A stretch of 64,000 nt of DNA, taken from positions 124,001-188,000 of the forward strand of contig NZ_RJKQ01000003.1 in the NCBI RefSeq assembly GCF_003751845.1, given 5' to 3'. This document shows positions 9,714-18,302 of this stretch, piece by piece. The notes beneath the pieces were generated by a model that was given only the letters and a program-made list of their open reading frames with translations, did no database searches and had not been told where the DNA came from. Each line of letters begins with the position of its first letter. Position 1 is the stretch's first letter. This DNA comes from Enterobacter sp. BIGb0383. GTDB taxonomy: Bacteria; Pseudomonadota; Gammaproteobacteria; Enterobacterales; Enterobacteriaceae. The translations under genes and the position numbers were made by a program.

Positions 9714-10859
9714 ATGAAAATCGTAATCGCCCCAGACTCTTATAAAGAGAGCCTCTCTGCCTCTGAGGTAGCTCAGGCTATAGAAAAAGGATTTCGGGAA
9801 ATATTCCCTGACGCGCAGTATGTCTCAGTTCCGGTCGCAGACGGCGGGGAAGGGACGGTTGAAGCGATGATTGCGGCCACCAAAGGGACGCAGTTAACGG
9901 CGCGGGTGACCGGTCCGTTAGGCGAACCTGTTGACGCTAACTGGGGGATCTCCGGTGACGGTAAGACGGCCTTTATTGAAATGGCCGCCGCCAGCGGGCT
10001 TGCGCTGGTGCCTCCTGCTTTACGTAATCCACTGGTCACCACCTCACGGGGTACCGGGGAACTGATTCTTCATGCTCTCGAACAAGGGGCACGAAACATT
10101 ATTATCGGCATTGGCGGCAGCGCCACCAATGACGGCGGCGCGGGCATGGTCCAGGCGCTGGGCGCGAAGCTGTGCGACGCTAACGGGACCGAAATCGGTA
10201 ACGGCGGCGGCAGCCTGATGAGCCTCAACAGCATCGATACCTCGGCGCTCGACCCGCGTCTGAAGGCCTGCACCATTCGCGTTGCCTGCGATGTGACGAA
10301 CCCGCTGACGGGCAATACCGGCGCATCACGTATCTTTGGCCCGCAGAAAGGGGCGACCGAGGCGATGATCCTCGAACTGGATCGCAACCTCGACCATTTT
10401 GCCGACGTGATCAAACAGTCGCTGCGTGTCGATGTTAAGCAGGTGCCGGGATCGGGTGCGGCGGGCGGTATGGGCGCGGCGCTGATGGCTTTCCTCGGTG
10501 CGGAACTGCGCAGCGGGATCGAGATTGTGACCCAGGCGCTGAATCTGGAAGAGCATATTCACGACTGTACCCTGGTGGTGACCGGCGAAGGGCGTATTGA
10601 TAGCCAGAGTATTCACGGTAAAGTGCCGGTGGGCGTGGCCCAGGTGGCGAAAAAGTATCACAAGCCGGTGATCGGTATTGCCGGTAGCCTGACCCGCGAT
10701 GTCGGCGTGGTGCACCAGCACGGTATCGATGCGGTTTTCAGCGTGCTGACCAGCATTGGCACCCTGGAAGAGGCGTTTCGCGGCGCGTTTGACAATATTT
10801 ACCGCGCTTCACGCAATATTGCTGCGACCGTTCGGGTCGGGATGCAGACGGAAGGGTGA
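9714..10859 (+). CDS. garK: Glycerate 2-kinase GarK
   Basis: GarK phosphorylates D-glycerate to 2-phosphoglycerate, which enters glycolysis; this completes the galactarate/glucarate pathway of the operon. The 381-residue product belongs to glycerate kinase family 1, with the N-terminal MKIVIAPDSYKESLSA signature, the glycine-rich GIGGSATNDGGAGMVQALG stretch near residue 128 and the VTGEGRIDSQS motif near residue 288. Its TGA stop (10857-10859) is embedded in the -35 region of the rnpB promoter. Confidence 0.96.
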   Translation: MKIVIAPDSYKESLSASEVAQAIEKGFREIFPDAQYVSVPVADGGEGTVEAMIAATKGTQLTARVTGPLGEPVDANWGISGDGKTAFIEMAAASGLALVPPALRNPLVTTSRGTGELILHALEQGARNIIIGIGGSATNDGGAGMVQALGAKLCDANGTEIGNGGGSLMSLNSIDTSALDPRLKACTIRVACDVTNPLTGNTGASRIFGPQKGATEAMILELDRNLDHFADVIKQSLRVDVKQVPGSGAAGGMGAALMAFLGAELRSGIEIVTQALNLEEHIHDCTLVVTGEGRIDSQSIHGKVPVGVAQVAKKYHKPVIGIAGSLTRDVGVVHQHGIDAVFSVLTSIGTLEEAFRGAFDNIYRASRNIAATVRVGMQTEG

Positions 10860-10884
10860 CAGCGGGGCCTAAACCCTCTATAAT
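10857..10884 (+). promoter_or_regulatory. rnpB sigma-70 promoter
   Basis: A TGACAG -35 element at 10857-10862 and a perfect TATAAT -10 element at 10879-10884 are separated by 16 bp. The predicted start falls about 7 bp later, at the mature RNase P RNA 5' end. The -35 hexamer begins with the TGA stop codon of garK, so the two features share bases. Confidence 0.85.
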
Positions 10885-10891
10885 CCGCGCC

Positions 10892-11267
<376 letters not shown>

Positions 11268-11275
11268 CATTCAGG

Positions 11276-11314
11276 ATCGCCCCGCATAGCGTTAGCTGTG
11301 CGGGGCGATTTGCG
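11276..11314 (+). terminator. rnpB terminator
   Basis: A long GC-rich hairpin, ATCGCCCCGC (11276-11285) pairing with GCGGGGCGAT (11300-11309), with a further short stem around a GTTA loop, is followed by a short T-containing tail. It lies just after the mature 3' end of RNase P RNA. Confidence 0.75.
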
Positions 11315-11417
11315 TTATGCTGGCGGAATAGCAAATGGATGTTTTGCAACGGTTTCGCCTCTTGCCCCTGAGTCCCTCGGGCAGGTCATTTCTTCACTAA
11401 AACAAGGATGTATCGCT

Positions 11418-11747
11418 ATGAAACGTTATTTACCCGTATCCGCTTTCGCACTGATCGCCGGCTGTCTGTTTGCCGGGAGCGCGCTGGCGCGTGACGTCAC
11501 CACGGTCAAAGAAGCCAAAACCCTGCGCGATGATTCACGCGTTACGCTCGAAGGGAAGATTACCGGCCGTGCCGGTGATGACGATCGTTACTGGCTGCAG
11601 GACAGCACGGGAAAAATCCGCGTGGATATTGATGATGACGATGACGAAAGAGGTCTTGTTGGCAAGCGCGTGCGCGTGACCGGTGACGTGGATAAAAACG
11701 ACGGGCGGACGGAGATCGATGTCGATCATCTCCGCATCATCAAATAG
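11418..11747 (+). CDS. Exported YgiW/YdeI-type OB-fold (BOF) protein
   Basis: A 109-residue protein with a clear Sec signal peptide (MKRYLPVSAFALIAGCLFAG..., likely cleaved after SALA at residue 24) and a single BOF domain of about 85 residues, with the typical motifs VTLEGKI, WLQDSTGKIRVDID and GKRVRVTGDVD. Periplasmic BOF proteins such as YgiW and YdeI are linked to stress tolerance and perhaps small-ligand or metal binding; the exact role is unknown. An acidic run of Asp residues near residue 75 is notable. The ATG at 11418 has an AAGGA ribosome site 9 bp upstream. In E. coli this place, after rnpB, holds yhaC and the tdc genes. Confidence 0.85.
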   Translation: MKRYLPVSAFALIAGCLFAGSALARDVTTVKEAKTLRDDSRVTLEGKITGRAGDDDRYWLQDSTGKIRVDIDDDDDERGLVGKRVRVTGDVDKNDGRTEIDVDHLRIIK

Positions 11748-11764
11748 CCTGCCGTAGAGAGTCA

Positions 11765-11794
11765 AAACCCCGCGAAAGCGGGGTTTGTCGTTTT
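11765..11794 (+). terminator. Rho-independent terminator (BOF gene, possibly both directions)
   Basis: AAACCCCGC and GCGGGGTTT form a 9-bp perfect stem with a GAAA loop, followed by GTCGTTTT. It separates the BOF gene from the converging yhaK, and the A-rich 5' side could also serve yhaK. Confidence 0.8.
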
Positions 11795-11795
11795 A

Positions 11796-12497
11796 TCACA
11801 CCGGTAAATCAATCAGCAGCGCCCGAAGGGGTGTCTCAGCGACCAGGGTAATCGTGGTCTCGTCGCGAATAAATGCCCCGTCTCCGCAGGTCAGCGCTTC
11901 CTGACCTTGCTGGTGGGTCTGCGCCTGCACCGTACCGTGGATGGACTGCAGATAGGCTCGCGGGCCGTGCAGCTGAAAACTCAGCTCTTCGCCTTTCTCA
12001 AGCTCAATATGGTGCAGCCATACTTGCTGGCGCAGCTGCAGACTGCTCTGGCTCCCGTCGGGCGACGCCAGCAGCTGTTGGGCCTGGTCGGCAAGGATAA
12101 CTTTCTGCACGGGCGGGTTTTCCCGCTCCGGACACGCGTCGAGCCACAGCTGCATCCGCGTCAGGGATTTATCCTTACTGATATTATGCTCGCTGTAGCT
12201 GATACCCGGCTGGGTGGCGATCAGCAGCGCTTCACCGGCTTTCGCCTGAACATGATTGCCTTCACTGTCCCGGTACTCTGCTTCGCCTTCGAGGATCAGA
12301 TTCAGAATATCGACTTTCGGGTAGGTGCGCGGCTGGAAAGACGCGCCCGGTGCCAGTACTTCCTGGTTCAGAACGCGCAGGGAGGCATAGCCCAGCAGCT
12401 TAGGATCAAAGTAGTGCCCAAAGGAAAAAGTGTAGCGAGCCTGCAGCCATCCGAAGTCTGCCTGTCCACATTGTTTGGCCGTTCTGGTAGTAATCAT
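11796..12497 (-). CDS. yhaK: Pirin-like bicupin protein YhaK
   Basis: YhaK is a cytosolic bicupin of the pirin family; the E. coli protein is reported to respond to oxidative conditions through cysteines, but its substrate is unknown. The 233-residue product matches E. coli in length and shows the pirin N-cupin signature FSFGHYFDPKLLGYASLRVLN near residue 24, followed by PRTYPKVDILN and the C-terminal cupin. The ATG at 12497 (MITTRTAK) corresponds to the E. coli start. It is divergent from yhaJ, the usual layout for a LysR-type regulator and its target. Confidence 0.94.
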   Translation of the reverse strand: MITTRTAKQCGQADFGWLQARYTFSFGHYFDPKLLGYASLRVLNQEVLAPGASFQPRTYPKVDILNLILEGEAEYRDSEGNHVQAKAGEALLIATQPGISYSEHNISKDKSLTRMQLWLDACPERENPPVQKVILADQAQQLLASPDGSQSSLQLRQQVWLHHIELEKGEELSFQLHGPRAYLQSIHGTVQAQTHQQGQEALTCGDGAFIRDETTITLVAETPLRALLIDLPV

Positions 12498-12601
12498 AAT
12501 AATTGACCTCTCTTTACACACATTGATAGTAAAGATATAGACGCTTCATTGTTAGCGAGATATTCTGCCCGGTATGTTCAAATTTCCTGAATGAGAACGC
12601 T

Positions 12602-13498
12602 ATGGCAAAAGATAGAGCGTTGACGCTTGAGGCACTGCGCGTCATGGACGCAATCGACAGGCGCGGCAGTTTTGCTGCTGCCGCAGACGAGCTGGGGCGC
12701 GTGCCGTCGGCACTGAGCTACACCATGCAGAAGCTGGAAGAGGAGCTGGACGTGGTGCTGTTTGACCGTTCAGGTCACCGCACCAAATTCACCAACGTCG
12801 GGCGGATGCTGCTGGAGCGCGGTCGCGTTCTGCTTGAGGCTGCCGATAAGCTGACGACCGACGCAGAAGCGCTGGCTCGCGGCTGGGAAACGCATCTGAC
12901 GCTGGTCACGGAAGCGCTGGTCCCGACGGTGGACCTGTTTCCGCTGGTCGATAAGCTGGCGGCGAAGGCCAACACCCAGCTGTCGATTATTACCGAAGTG
13001 CTGGCCGGGGCCTGGGAACGGCTGGAGCAGGGCCGGGCGGATATTGTGATCGCGCCGGATATGCATTTCCGTTCCTCGTCAGAAATTAACTCCCGCAAGC
13101 TGTATAAAGTGCTGAACGTTTACGTTGCCGCCCCGGACCATCCGATCCACCAGGAGCCGGAGCCGCTGTCCGAGGTGACGCGCGTGAAGTATCGCGGTGT
13201 GGCGGTAGCGGATACCGCACGTGAACGGCCGGTGCTGACCGTCCAGCTGCTCGACAAGCAGCCACGTCTGACGGTGAGTACGATTGAAGACAAACGCCAG
13301 GCGCTGCTGGCCGGGCTGGGCGTGGCGACTATGCCTTACCCGCTGGTCGAGCAGGATATTGCCGAAGGGCGTTTGCGGGTGGTTAGCCCGGAATATACCA
13401 GCGAAGTAGATATTATTATGGCCTGGCGGCGTGACAGCATGGGCGAGGGAAAAGCCTGGTGCCTGCGCGAGATTCAGAAGTTGTTTTCCGGTCGATGA
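12602..13498 (+). CDS. yhaJ: LysR-type transcriptional regulator YhaJ
   Basis: This 298-residue LysR family protein has the N-terminal winged helix-turn-helix (residues 8-66, with FAAAADELGRVPSALSYTMQKLEEEL) and a C-terminal effector-binding domain. YhaJ in E. coli controls yhaK-region genes and has been reported to respond to aromatic compounds. The 104-bp divergent gap to yhaK is the expected place for its operator, but I could not single out a T-N11-A box with confidence. Confidence 0.92.
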   Translation: MAKDRALTLEALRVMDAIDRRGSFAAAADELGRVPSALSYTMQKLEEELDVVLFDRSGHRTKFTNVGRMLLERGRVLLEAADKLTTDAEALARGWETHLTLVTEALVPTVDLFPLVDKLAAKANTQLSIITEVLAGAWERLEQGRADIVIAPDMHFRSSSEINSRKLYKVLNVYVAAPDHPIHQEPEPLSEVTRVKYRGVAVADTARERPVLTVQLLDKQPRLTVSTIEDKRQALLAGLGVATMPYPLVEQDIAEGRLRVVSPEYTSEVDIIMAWRRDSMGEGKAWCLREIQKLFSGR

Positions 13499-13503
13499 TA
13501 AGT

Positions 13504-13528
13504 CTGCGCCTCCCTCAGGGAGGCGCAG
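13504..13528. terminator. Hairpin between converging yhaJ and yhaH
   Basis: CTGCGCCTCCC and GGGAGGCGCAG form a perfect 11-bp stem with a 3-base loop between the two stop codons. There is no T run on either side, so this may terminate weakly or protect 3' ends. Confidence 0.5.
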
Positions 13529-13533
13529 TGCCG

Positions 13534-13899
13534 TCAGAATTTCCGTTTAGGATCCGGCCCGAAGCGGTTATCGCCGGGCGTACCGCTTTGACAGTTAAAA
13601 ACAATCAGCGCTATCCAGCCCACAATGGGGATCAGCATCAGCAGTAGCCACCATGCCGAACGATCGGTGTCGTGCAGGCGGCGGAAGTGAACGGCCAGCG
13701 AGGGCACGAAAACCAGAAGGCTGTAAATCGTTGCTAAAATACCCTGGCCATCGCCAAGCTGCCAGCCGAGGATTTTATCCACTATGCTCAACACCGCGGC
13801 CAGAATGGCGCTCACCAGAATGAACATCCAGAACTCTTTGCGCCGCGCCCGTCCTGTAAAACCGATGTAATTTCGTATTACGCTTAAATACCAGTCCAT
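13534..13899 (-). CDS. yhaH: DUF805 inner-membrane protein YhaH
   Basis: A 121-residue protein with three or four hydrophobic segments and the DUF805 motif GRARRKEFWMFIL near residue 16, plus FRRLHDTDRSAWW near residue 71. Residue by residue it resembles E. coli YhaH (MDWYLKVLKNYVGF, LDKMLGWQ, NCQAGTPGENRFGPDPK) more than the paralogous YhaI, which appears absent here. Function is unknown. Confidence 0.9.
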   Translation of the reverse strand: MDWYLSVIRNYIGFTGRARRKEFWMFILVSAILAAVLSIVDKILGWQLGDGQGILATIYSLLVFVPSLAVHFRRLHDTDRSAWWLLLMLIPIVGWIALIVFNCQSGTPGDNRFGPDPKRKF

Positions 13900-14009
13900 T
13901 TTTCCTCCACCTTTTGGTTATCAATCCCTTGTTCTCTAAGGGGACATTTCAGGTATACATCGGAACGGACGAGTCGACAAGTTGCGGTAACGGAAGTGAG
14001 AAACGGCAA

Positions 14010-14033
14010 CGGCAGGAAACGCGGTTCCTGCCG
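14010..14033 (-). terminator. Putative terminator of yqjG
   Basis: CGGCAGGAA and TTCCTGCCG form a 9-bp stem just downstream of yqjG on its coding strand. The tail GTTGCCGTTTC is only modestly T-rich. Confidence 0.45.
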
Positions 14034-14042
14034 TCGAGGGGG

Positions 14043-15029
14043 TTATGCGAAGCGACTCTCGCGCCCGTGGGGCTCGTTCAGATCCTGCCAGGGACCAATC
14101 GAAATAATCCCGGTGGGGTTGATGGTTTTATGGCTGCGATAGTAGTGGTGGCGAATATGATCAAAATCGACCGTCTCCGCAATGCCCGGCATCTGGTAAA
14201 TATCGCGCAGGAATCCGTACAGATTCAGGTAATCGCTGATGCGGTGCTTATCGCATTTAAAGTGGGTGACGTAGACCGGATCGAAGCGAACCAGCGTGGT
14301 CCACAGACGAATATCGGCTTCGGTCAGCTGGTCACCCGTCAGGTAGCGATGCTGGCCGAGGATCTGCTCGATGCGCGCCAGGGATTCAAATACGCCGTTG
14401 ACCGCGTCGTCATAAGCCTGCTGGCTGGTGGCAAACCCGGCTTTGTAGACGCCGTTATTCACGTTGTCGTAGATCCAGCCGTTGAGTTCATCGATCTTTT
14501 CACGCAGGGCAGGCGGATAGTAGTCACCGGCTCTGGCACCCAGCGCATCGAAAGCGCCGTTCAGCATGCGGATGATTTCAGCGGATTCGTTGCTGACGAT
14601 CGTCTGGTTTTTCTTGTCCCACAGTACCGGGACCGTGACACGCCCGGTGTAGTGCGGATCGGCGTGCAGATAGAGCTGATAAAGAAAATCATGCTGATAC
14701 AGCTTATCGCCGGTGGCGGCGGGGAAATCGTCGCCGAAGGTCCAGCCGCTCTCCAGCATCAGCGGATGCACAACGGAAACCGAAATAAAGGATTCGAGGC
14801 CTTTTAACGCCCGCATCATCAGCGTGCGGTGCGCCCAGGGGCAGGCGAGGGAAACGTACAGGTGATAACGATCTTTTTCCGCCGCAAAACCCGGCTCGCC
14901 GGACGGACCTGCTGCGCCATCGGCGGTCAGCCAGTTGCGGAAAGCGGAAACCGAACGCTGGAAGCGCCCACCGGTGGATTTGGTGTCATACCAGACATCG
15001 TGCCAGACGCCGTCAATCAATTGTCCCAT
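14043..15029 (-). CDS. yqjG: Glutathionyl-hydroquinone reductase YqjG
   Basis: YqjG is a xi-class glutathione transferase that reduces glutathionyl-hydroquinones to hydroquinones. The 328-residue product contains the catalytic Cys in the LACPWAHRT motif (about residue 63), the conserved VPVLWDKK strand and NNGVYKAGFA near residue 206, and the usual C-terminal helical domain. It lies next to yqjF; DoxX-type YqjF and YqjG adjacency is conserved in Enterobacteriaceae. Confidence 0.95.
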   Translation of the reverse strand: MGQLIDGVWHDVWYDTKSTGGRFQRSVSAFRNWLTADGAAGPSGEPGFAAEKDRYHLYVSLACPWAHRTLMMRALKGLESFISVSVVHPLMLESGWTFGDDFPAATGDKLYQHDFLYQLYLHADPHYTGRVTVPVLWDKKNQTIVSNESAEIIRMLNGAFDALGARAGDYYPPALREKIDELNGWIYDNVNNGVYKAGFATSQQAYDDAVNGVFESLARIEQILGQHRYLTGDQLTEADIRLWTTLVRFDPVYVTHFKCDKHRISDYLNLYGFLRDIYQMPGIAETVDFDHIRHHYYRSHKTINPTGIISIGPWQDLNEPHGRESRFA

Positions 15030-15053
15030 GGCTTTCTCCTTTTCTGCATAGCA

Positions 15054-15079
15054 AAAGCGAGGAGTAAACTCCTCGCTTT
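15054..15079 (-). terminator. Terminator or processing hairpin between yqjF and yqjG
   Basis: AAAGCGAGGAGT and ACTCCTCGCTTT form a perfect 12-bp stem with a 2-base loop in the 78-bp gap between yqjF and yqjG. The stem itself ends in TTT on the coding strand, so termination after yqjF is plausible. Confidence 0.6.
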
Positions 15080-15107
15080 GTTGTGTTCAGTCTTCAGTAT
15101 AGCGGTG

Positions 15108-15500
15108 TTACCACTTTTTATTCAGCAGACGGTCAATACTGAATGCGCCCGGACCGCTGATACCCAGTACCAGGAAACCGCCGGCGATGCTCAGGTTTTT
15201 CATGAACATCATTGAGTTCATACCTTCAGCAAAGTTGCTGTGGAACAGCAGCGCGGTCAGCACGGTGAAGCCCGCGGTGAACAGCGCGGTCGTACGGGTC
15301 AGGAAACCGAACAGAATGGCCAGACCGCCGCCCAGCTCAAGCAGAATGGTCAGCGGCAGCAGGAATCCCGGGACGCCCATCGATTCCATATACTGCTGAG
15401 TTCCTGCATAACCGCCAATTTTGCCCCAGCCTGCAGTGATGAACAGGATAGGCATCAGGATACGTGCTACCAGTAAACCAACATCTTCTAATTTTTTCAT
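15108..15500 (-). CDS. yqjF: DoxX family inner-membrane protein YqjF
   Basis: A 130-residue, four-helix membrane protein, equal in length to E. coli YqjF. DoxX signatures RILMPILFITAGWGKI near residue 13 and LELGGGLAILFGF near residue 54 are present. Proteins of this family are linked to quinone or thiol-redox chemistry in the membrane, but the reaction of YqjF is unknown. The ATG at 15500 (MKKLEDVG) fits E. coli; the open frame extends upstream without similarity. Confidence 0.92.
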   Translation of the reverse strand: MKKLEDVGLLVARILMPILFITAGWGKIGGYAGTQQYMESMGVPGFLLPLTILLELGGGLAILFGFLTRTTALFTAGFTVLTALLFHSNFAEGMNSMMFMKNLSIAGGFLVLGISGPGAFSIDRLLNKKW

Positions 15501-15671
15501 TTTACTCTCCGAGGCACCACAAAGGTTGCAGGTTAGATTTTTCGTGCAATTACCGGCGGATGCCGCGTGTTTGCTGTCGATGGAGAGCATCATAAGCGCG
15601 GCGATGACGGATTGTTAGCAAGGAAAACTGTCAATCTTCTTCAAAGAATCTGAGTAAGCGACGGAGAGAAA

Positions 15672-15698
15672 TAAAAAAACGCCCGCGAGCGGGCGTTT
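15672..15698 (-). terminator. Rho-independent terminator of the yqjC-yqjD-yqjE-yqjK unit
   Basis: AAACGCCCGC and GCGGGCGTTT pair around a GA loop, and the coding strand continues with a T run (the A residues 15673-15679 on the plus strand). It lies 13 bp after the yqjK stop codon. Confidence 0.88.
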
Positions 15699-15711
15699 CA
15701 GGAGCAGGAGA

Positions 15712-16008
15712 TTAACGGGATGACGGTGGCTGCAGGGTGTTTTTCACCAGTCGCCAGACGCTCCATGCGCTGAGTCCGCGTTTGGCCCAGCGCATCAGCA
15801 TATTGGGATGGCGAATACTCCACAGCGCCATCACGCTGCTGCCAACCACGGCCCAGGAGCGCAGGCTTTGTAGCGCACTCCAGCCGCGATCGTAGGCGCC
15901 GGTCGCGGTGAGCCAGTCCCGTCGGCTGGCGGAGAGATCCAGCCTCTGCTGCTGGATCTCGCTCAGCAGCCTCGCCTTACGGCGTTCACGTTCCTGGCGG
16001 CTGCTCAC
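15712..16008 (-). CDS. yqjK: YqjK-like family protein
   Basis: A 98-residue protein whose N-terminal third is strongly charged (RQERERRKARLLSEIQQQRLDL), followed by a hydrophobic segment around residues 45-65 and a basic C-terminal half. It starts 4 bp inside yqjE (ATGA overlap), so the two are translationally coupled. Conserved in Enterobacteriaceae together with yqjD and yqjE; function unknown. Confidence 0.88.
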   Translation of the reverse strand: MSSRQERERRKARLLSEIQQQRLDLSASRRDWLTATGAYDRGWSALQSLRSWAVVGSSVMALWSIRHPNMLMRWAKRGLSAWSVWRLVKNTLQPPSSR

Positions 16009-16403
16009 GGTTCGTCGTCCCGCAGCAAATCTTTGTCGTTGGCCAGCTCCTGCCGGGTATGGCGTAGCAGGGTGGAACGTCTGGCCCTGCGCAGCGTCAT
16101 CAGCCCGCCAATCAGCGCCAGCACCAGCAGTACCACGGTGGTGGCGATCATCGCATTAAGCCGATACTGCGCGTCGACGGCCCAGATAACCAGCACCATC
16201 AGGCTCATCAGACCGAAGGCGGCAAACAGCATGGTCATGCCGAGCATCAATAGTAGCTGGAAGATATTGGCTTTCTCTTCTTCCAGCTCGACTACCGCCA
16301 GCCGCAGACGGGTCTCGACCATATCGACAATGATGGTGACGATACGCTGGCCGATACCAAAGACGCTTTTGCCTGGACCCTGTGCGTGACGAGAATCAGC
16401 CAT
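16005..16403 (-). CDS. yqjE: YqjE family inner-membrane protein (phage holin superfamily III-like)
   Basis: A 132-residue protein with two strongly hydrophobic segments (about 48-72 and 80-105) after an amphipathic N-terminus with the sequence VETRLRLAVVELEEEKANIFQL. The family belongs to the Actinobacterial phage holin-like/YqjE group. The ATG at 16403 (MADSRHAQGPGKSV) aligns with the E. coli start; upstream in-frame codons are arginine-rich and unlike the family. It lies 2 bp after yqjD. Confidence 0.9.
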   Translation of the reverse strand: MADSRHAQGPGKSVFGIGQRIVTIIVDMVETRLRLAVVELEEEKANIFQLLLMLGMTMLFAAFGLMSLMVLVIWAVDAQYRLNAMIATTVVLLVLALIGGLMTLRRARRSTLLRHTRQELANDKDLLRDDEP

Positions 16404-16405
16404 AA

Positions 16406-16708
16406 TCAGCGACGCGACAGAAGAACGCCCAGCACGACGCCTACGGCGGCACCGATACCCACGCCCGTCCACGGATTGTCACGCACGTACTTGTCAGCAT
16501 GTGCGGCAGCTTCACGGGTCTGACGAGAGATAATATCGCCGGTTTCACCCAGGCGGGCGCGGCTCTCTTTCAGCGCATGTTCAGCTTTGCTGCGAATTTT
16601 CCCCAGCTCTTCTTTCGATTTTTCACCGGAGGAACTCAGAACTTCTTCCAGGGTGTCCGTCAGTGACTTCAACTCAGCGCGCAGATGGTCGGCGTTATCT
16701 TTAGACAT
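16406..16708 (-). CDS. yqjD: ElaB/YqjD family ribosome-associated membrane protein
   Basis: A 100-residue DUF883 protein: a long amphipathic helix with heptad character (residues 5-75) followed by a C-terminal glycine-rich membrane anchor (WTGVGIGAAVGVVLGVLLSRR). E. coli YqjD is an inner-membrane, tail-anchored protein that binds stationary-phase ribosomes and is induced by RpoS. The C-terminal anchor pattern is fully visible here. Confidence 0.93.
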   Translation of the reverse strand: MSKDNADHLRAELKSLTDTLEEVLSSSGEKSKEELGKIRSKAEHALKESRARLGETGDIISRQTREAAAHADKYVRDNPWTGVGIGAAVGVVLGVLLSRR

Positions 16709-16734
16709 ACTTCCCTCCAGGGACTATCGATTAA

Positions 16735-17103
16735 TCAGTATTCACGAGACTCCAGCGCTTTCAGCTCTTCATGCGCTTCGGCGAGTTTACGTTCGCGAGT
16801 GGCGATTTTATCCGCATCACCCTTGGCCTGGGCTTCAGCCAGATCGCGCTGACGCTCGGCGATCTCATCGTGCTGTTCAGCGATTTTCTTCTGATGATCG
16901 GCTTTAAGCTTCTCGTCAGTACAGTGGTCTTTCACTTCGCTGAGGGCTTTGTTCAGGCCGCTAAGGCGGTACTGGTTGTTATGCTTTTCTGCATGGCTGA
17001 TTTCCCGTTGAATATCCTGCTCTTTCTGCTGGCACAGCGTAGCGGAAAAGGCGGCGGAACTCAGGGATAAACAGGCCAGGGCCATAACGATGCGGTATTT
17101 CAT
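16735..17103 (-). CDS. yqjC: DUF1090 periplasmic protein YqjC
   Basis: A 122-residue secreted protein with a Sec signal peptide (cleavage after about residue 20, AAFSA). The mature part has two cysteines (CQQKEQ and DHCTD) that probably form a disulfide, and a charged coiled-coil C-terminal half rich in Ala, Glu, Lys and Arg. It heads the yqjC-yqjD-yqjE-yqjK unit. Function unknown. Confidence 0.9.
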   Translation of the reverse strand: MKYRIVMALACLSLSSAAFSATLCQQKEQDIQREISHAEKHNNQYRLSGLNKALSEVKDHCTDEKLKADHQKKIAEQHDEIAERQRDLAEAQAKGDADKIATRERKLAEAHEELKALESREY

Positions 17104-17253
17104 AATTGAACCTTCCTTTGTGTGGTAAATGCATCACGACGATGCAGTCGATTCCGTTTGCAGAACGATGTTTCTGGCGTCCGCACACTCAATCATAGTT
17201 AAGTAATGCGGAATCACCAGAATTAGTGAACAGATTCAGAATCCTGGAAAAAA

Positions 17254-17637
17254 TCAGCCGAATCTGTGGGAGGTGTCGCGCAGACGGGATAGCCAGATCG
17301 TGGCCTGGCTATCGTCATCCTGCTGGGCAATGATATAGCCGGATGGCAGAGAGCGATCCAGCACTTCTTTTGCCGCCGCGCTCTGGGCGCTGGAGTCAAA
17401 TTTAATCAGCAGAGAGTTATTCTCCGGCGTAATGCTTTTAAAGCGGATGCCGTTAGCGTCGAGATGGTGCCAGATAGAAAAACCATCCGGGATACTGGTC
17501 CCCTGAGCGGCCGGACGAATGGCCAGCGTCGACTCATTCTGCCGCAGCGTCGCCCACAGATAAGCGGCGGCCATCATCAGGATCAGCAGGGTAAACCCTG
17601 CGAACACACGACGTCGTGCACGGTTGTTCATTTCCAT
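17254..17637 (-). CDS. mzrA: EnvZ/OmpR modulator MzrA
   Basis: MzrA is a small inner-membrane protein that links the Cpx and EnvZ/OmpR systems by contacting EnvZ. Residues 1-30 hold one transmembrane segment and the rest is periplasmic. The conserved block IPDGFSIWHHLDANGI (near residue 48) and the C-terminal SHRFG match E. coli. The ATG at 17637 gives 127 residues, exactly the E. coli length; a GTG two codons upstream overlaps the yqjA stop and is a possible alternative. Co-transcribed with yqjA, which in E. coli is induced by CpxR. Confidence 0.93.
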   Translation of the reverse strand: MEMNNRARRRVFAGFTLLILMMAAAYLWATLRQNESTLAIRPAAQGTSIPDGFSIWHHLDANGIRFKSITPENNSLLIKFDSSAQSAAAKEVLDRSLPSGYIIAQQDDDSQATIWLSRLRDTSHRFG

Positions 17638-17639
17638 AT

Positions 17640-18302
17640 TCACCCCCGGTTTCCGTATTTTTTCTTCAACACCACCACCAGCGAGCCGGCCAGGCCGATA
17701 ACCAGCAGCACGACCGGCAGCAGCATCAGACAGGACATCAGCGCGTCCTCATACTTGAGAAAGACCGGCGTTTTACCCAGCAGGTAGCCGAGGCTGGTGA
17801 GGATCAGCACCCACAGCAGTCCGCTCATCCAGTTGAAGAACTGGAAGCGGGCGTTGTTCAGACCGGAAAGCCCTGCGATGGTCGGCAGCAGCGTGCGGAC
17901 AAAGGCAATAAAACGGCCCACCAGCAGGGCGGAAAGCCCGTGCTTATGGAAGAGATGATGGGCGCGCTGGTGATAGTGCGCCGGGAGATGCGACAGCCAG
18001 TTTTGCACAATCCGGGTATTGCCCAGCCATCGTCCCTGGATATAGCTCAGCCAGCAGCCGAGGCTGGCGGCCGAGGTGAGCAGAAACAGCGTCAGCGGGA
18101 AGCTCATGGCGCCTTTGGCGATCAGTACGCCGACCAGCACCAGCAGGCTGTCGCCCGGTAAAAAGGCGGCCGGCAGCAGACCGTTCTCAAGGAACAGAAT
18201 CATAAACAGGACAAAATAGAGCATGCCAATCATCGAGGGATTCGCCAGGGTTTCGAAATCCTGGCTCCACAGGGCATTAATTAACTGCGTAAAAAGTTCC
18301 AT
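17640..18302 (-). CDS. yqjA: DedA family membrane protein YqjA
   Basis: A 220-residue DedA/SNARE-associated (VTT domain) protein needed in E. coli, with the paralogue YghB, for envelope integrity, proton-motive-force maintenance and alkaline tolerance. Visible DedA motifs are [16 protein letters not shown] near residue 39 with its conserved Glu and Asp, and [17 protein letters not shown] near residue 129 with the conserved Arg residues. Undecaprenyl-phosphate recycling has been proposed for the family. Translation of mzrA begins next to its stop codon. Confidence 0.94.
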   Translation of the reverse strand: MELFTQLINALWSQDFETLANPSMIGMLYFVLFMILFLENGLLPAAFLPGDSLLVLVGVLIAKGAMSFPLTLFLLTSAASLGCWLSYIQGRWLGNTRIVQNWLSHLPAHYHQRAHHLFHKHGLSALLVGRFIAFVRTLLPTIAGLSGLNNARFQFFNWMSGLLWVLILTSLGYLLGKTPVFLKYEDALMSCLMLLPVVLLVIGLAGSLVVVLKKKYGNRG

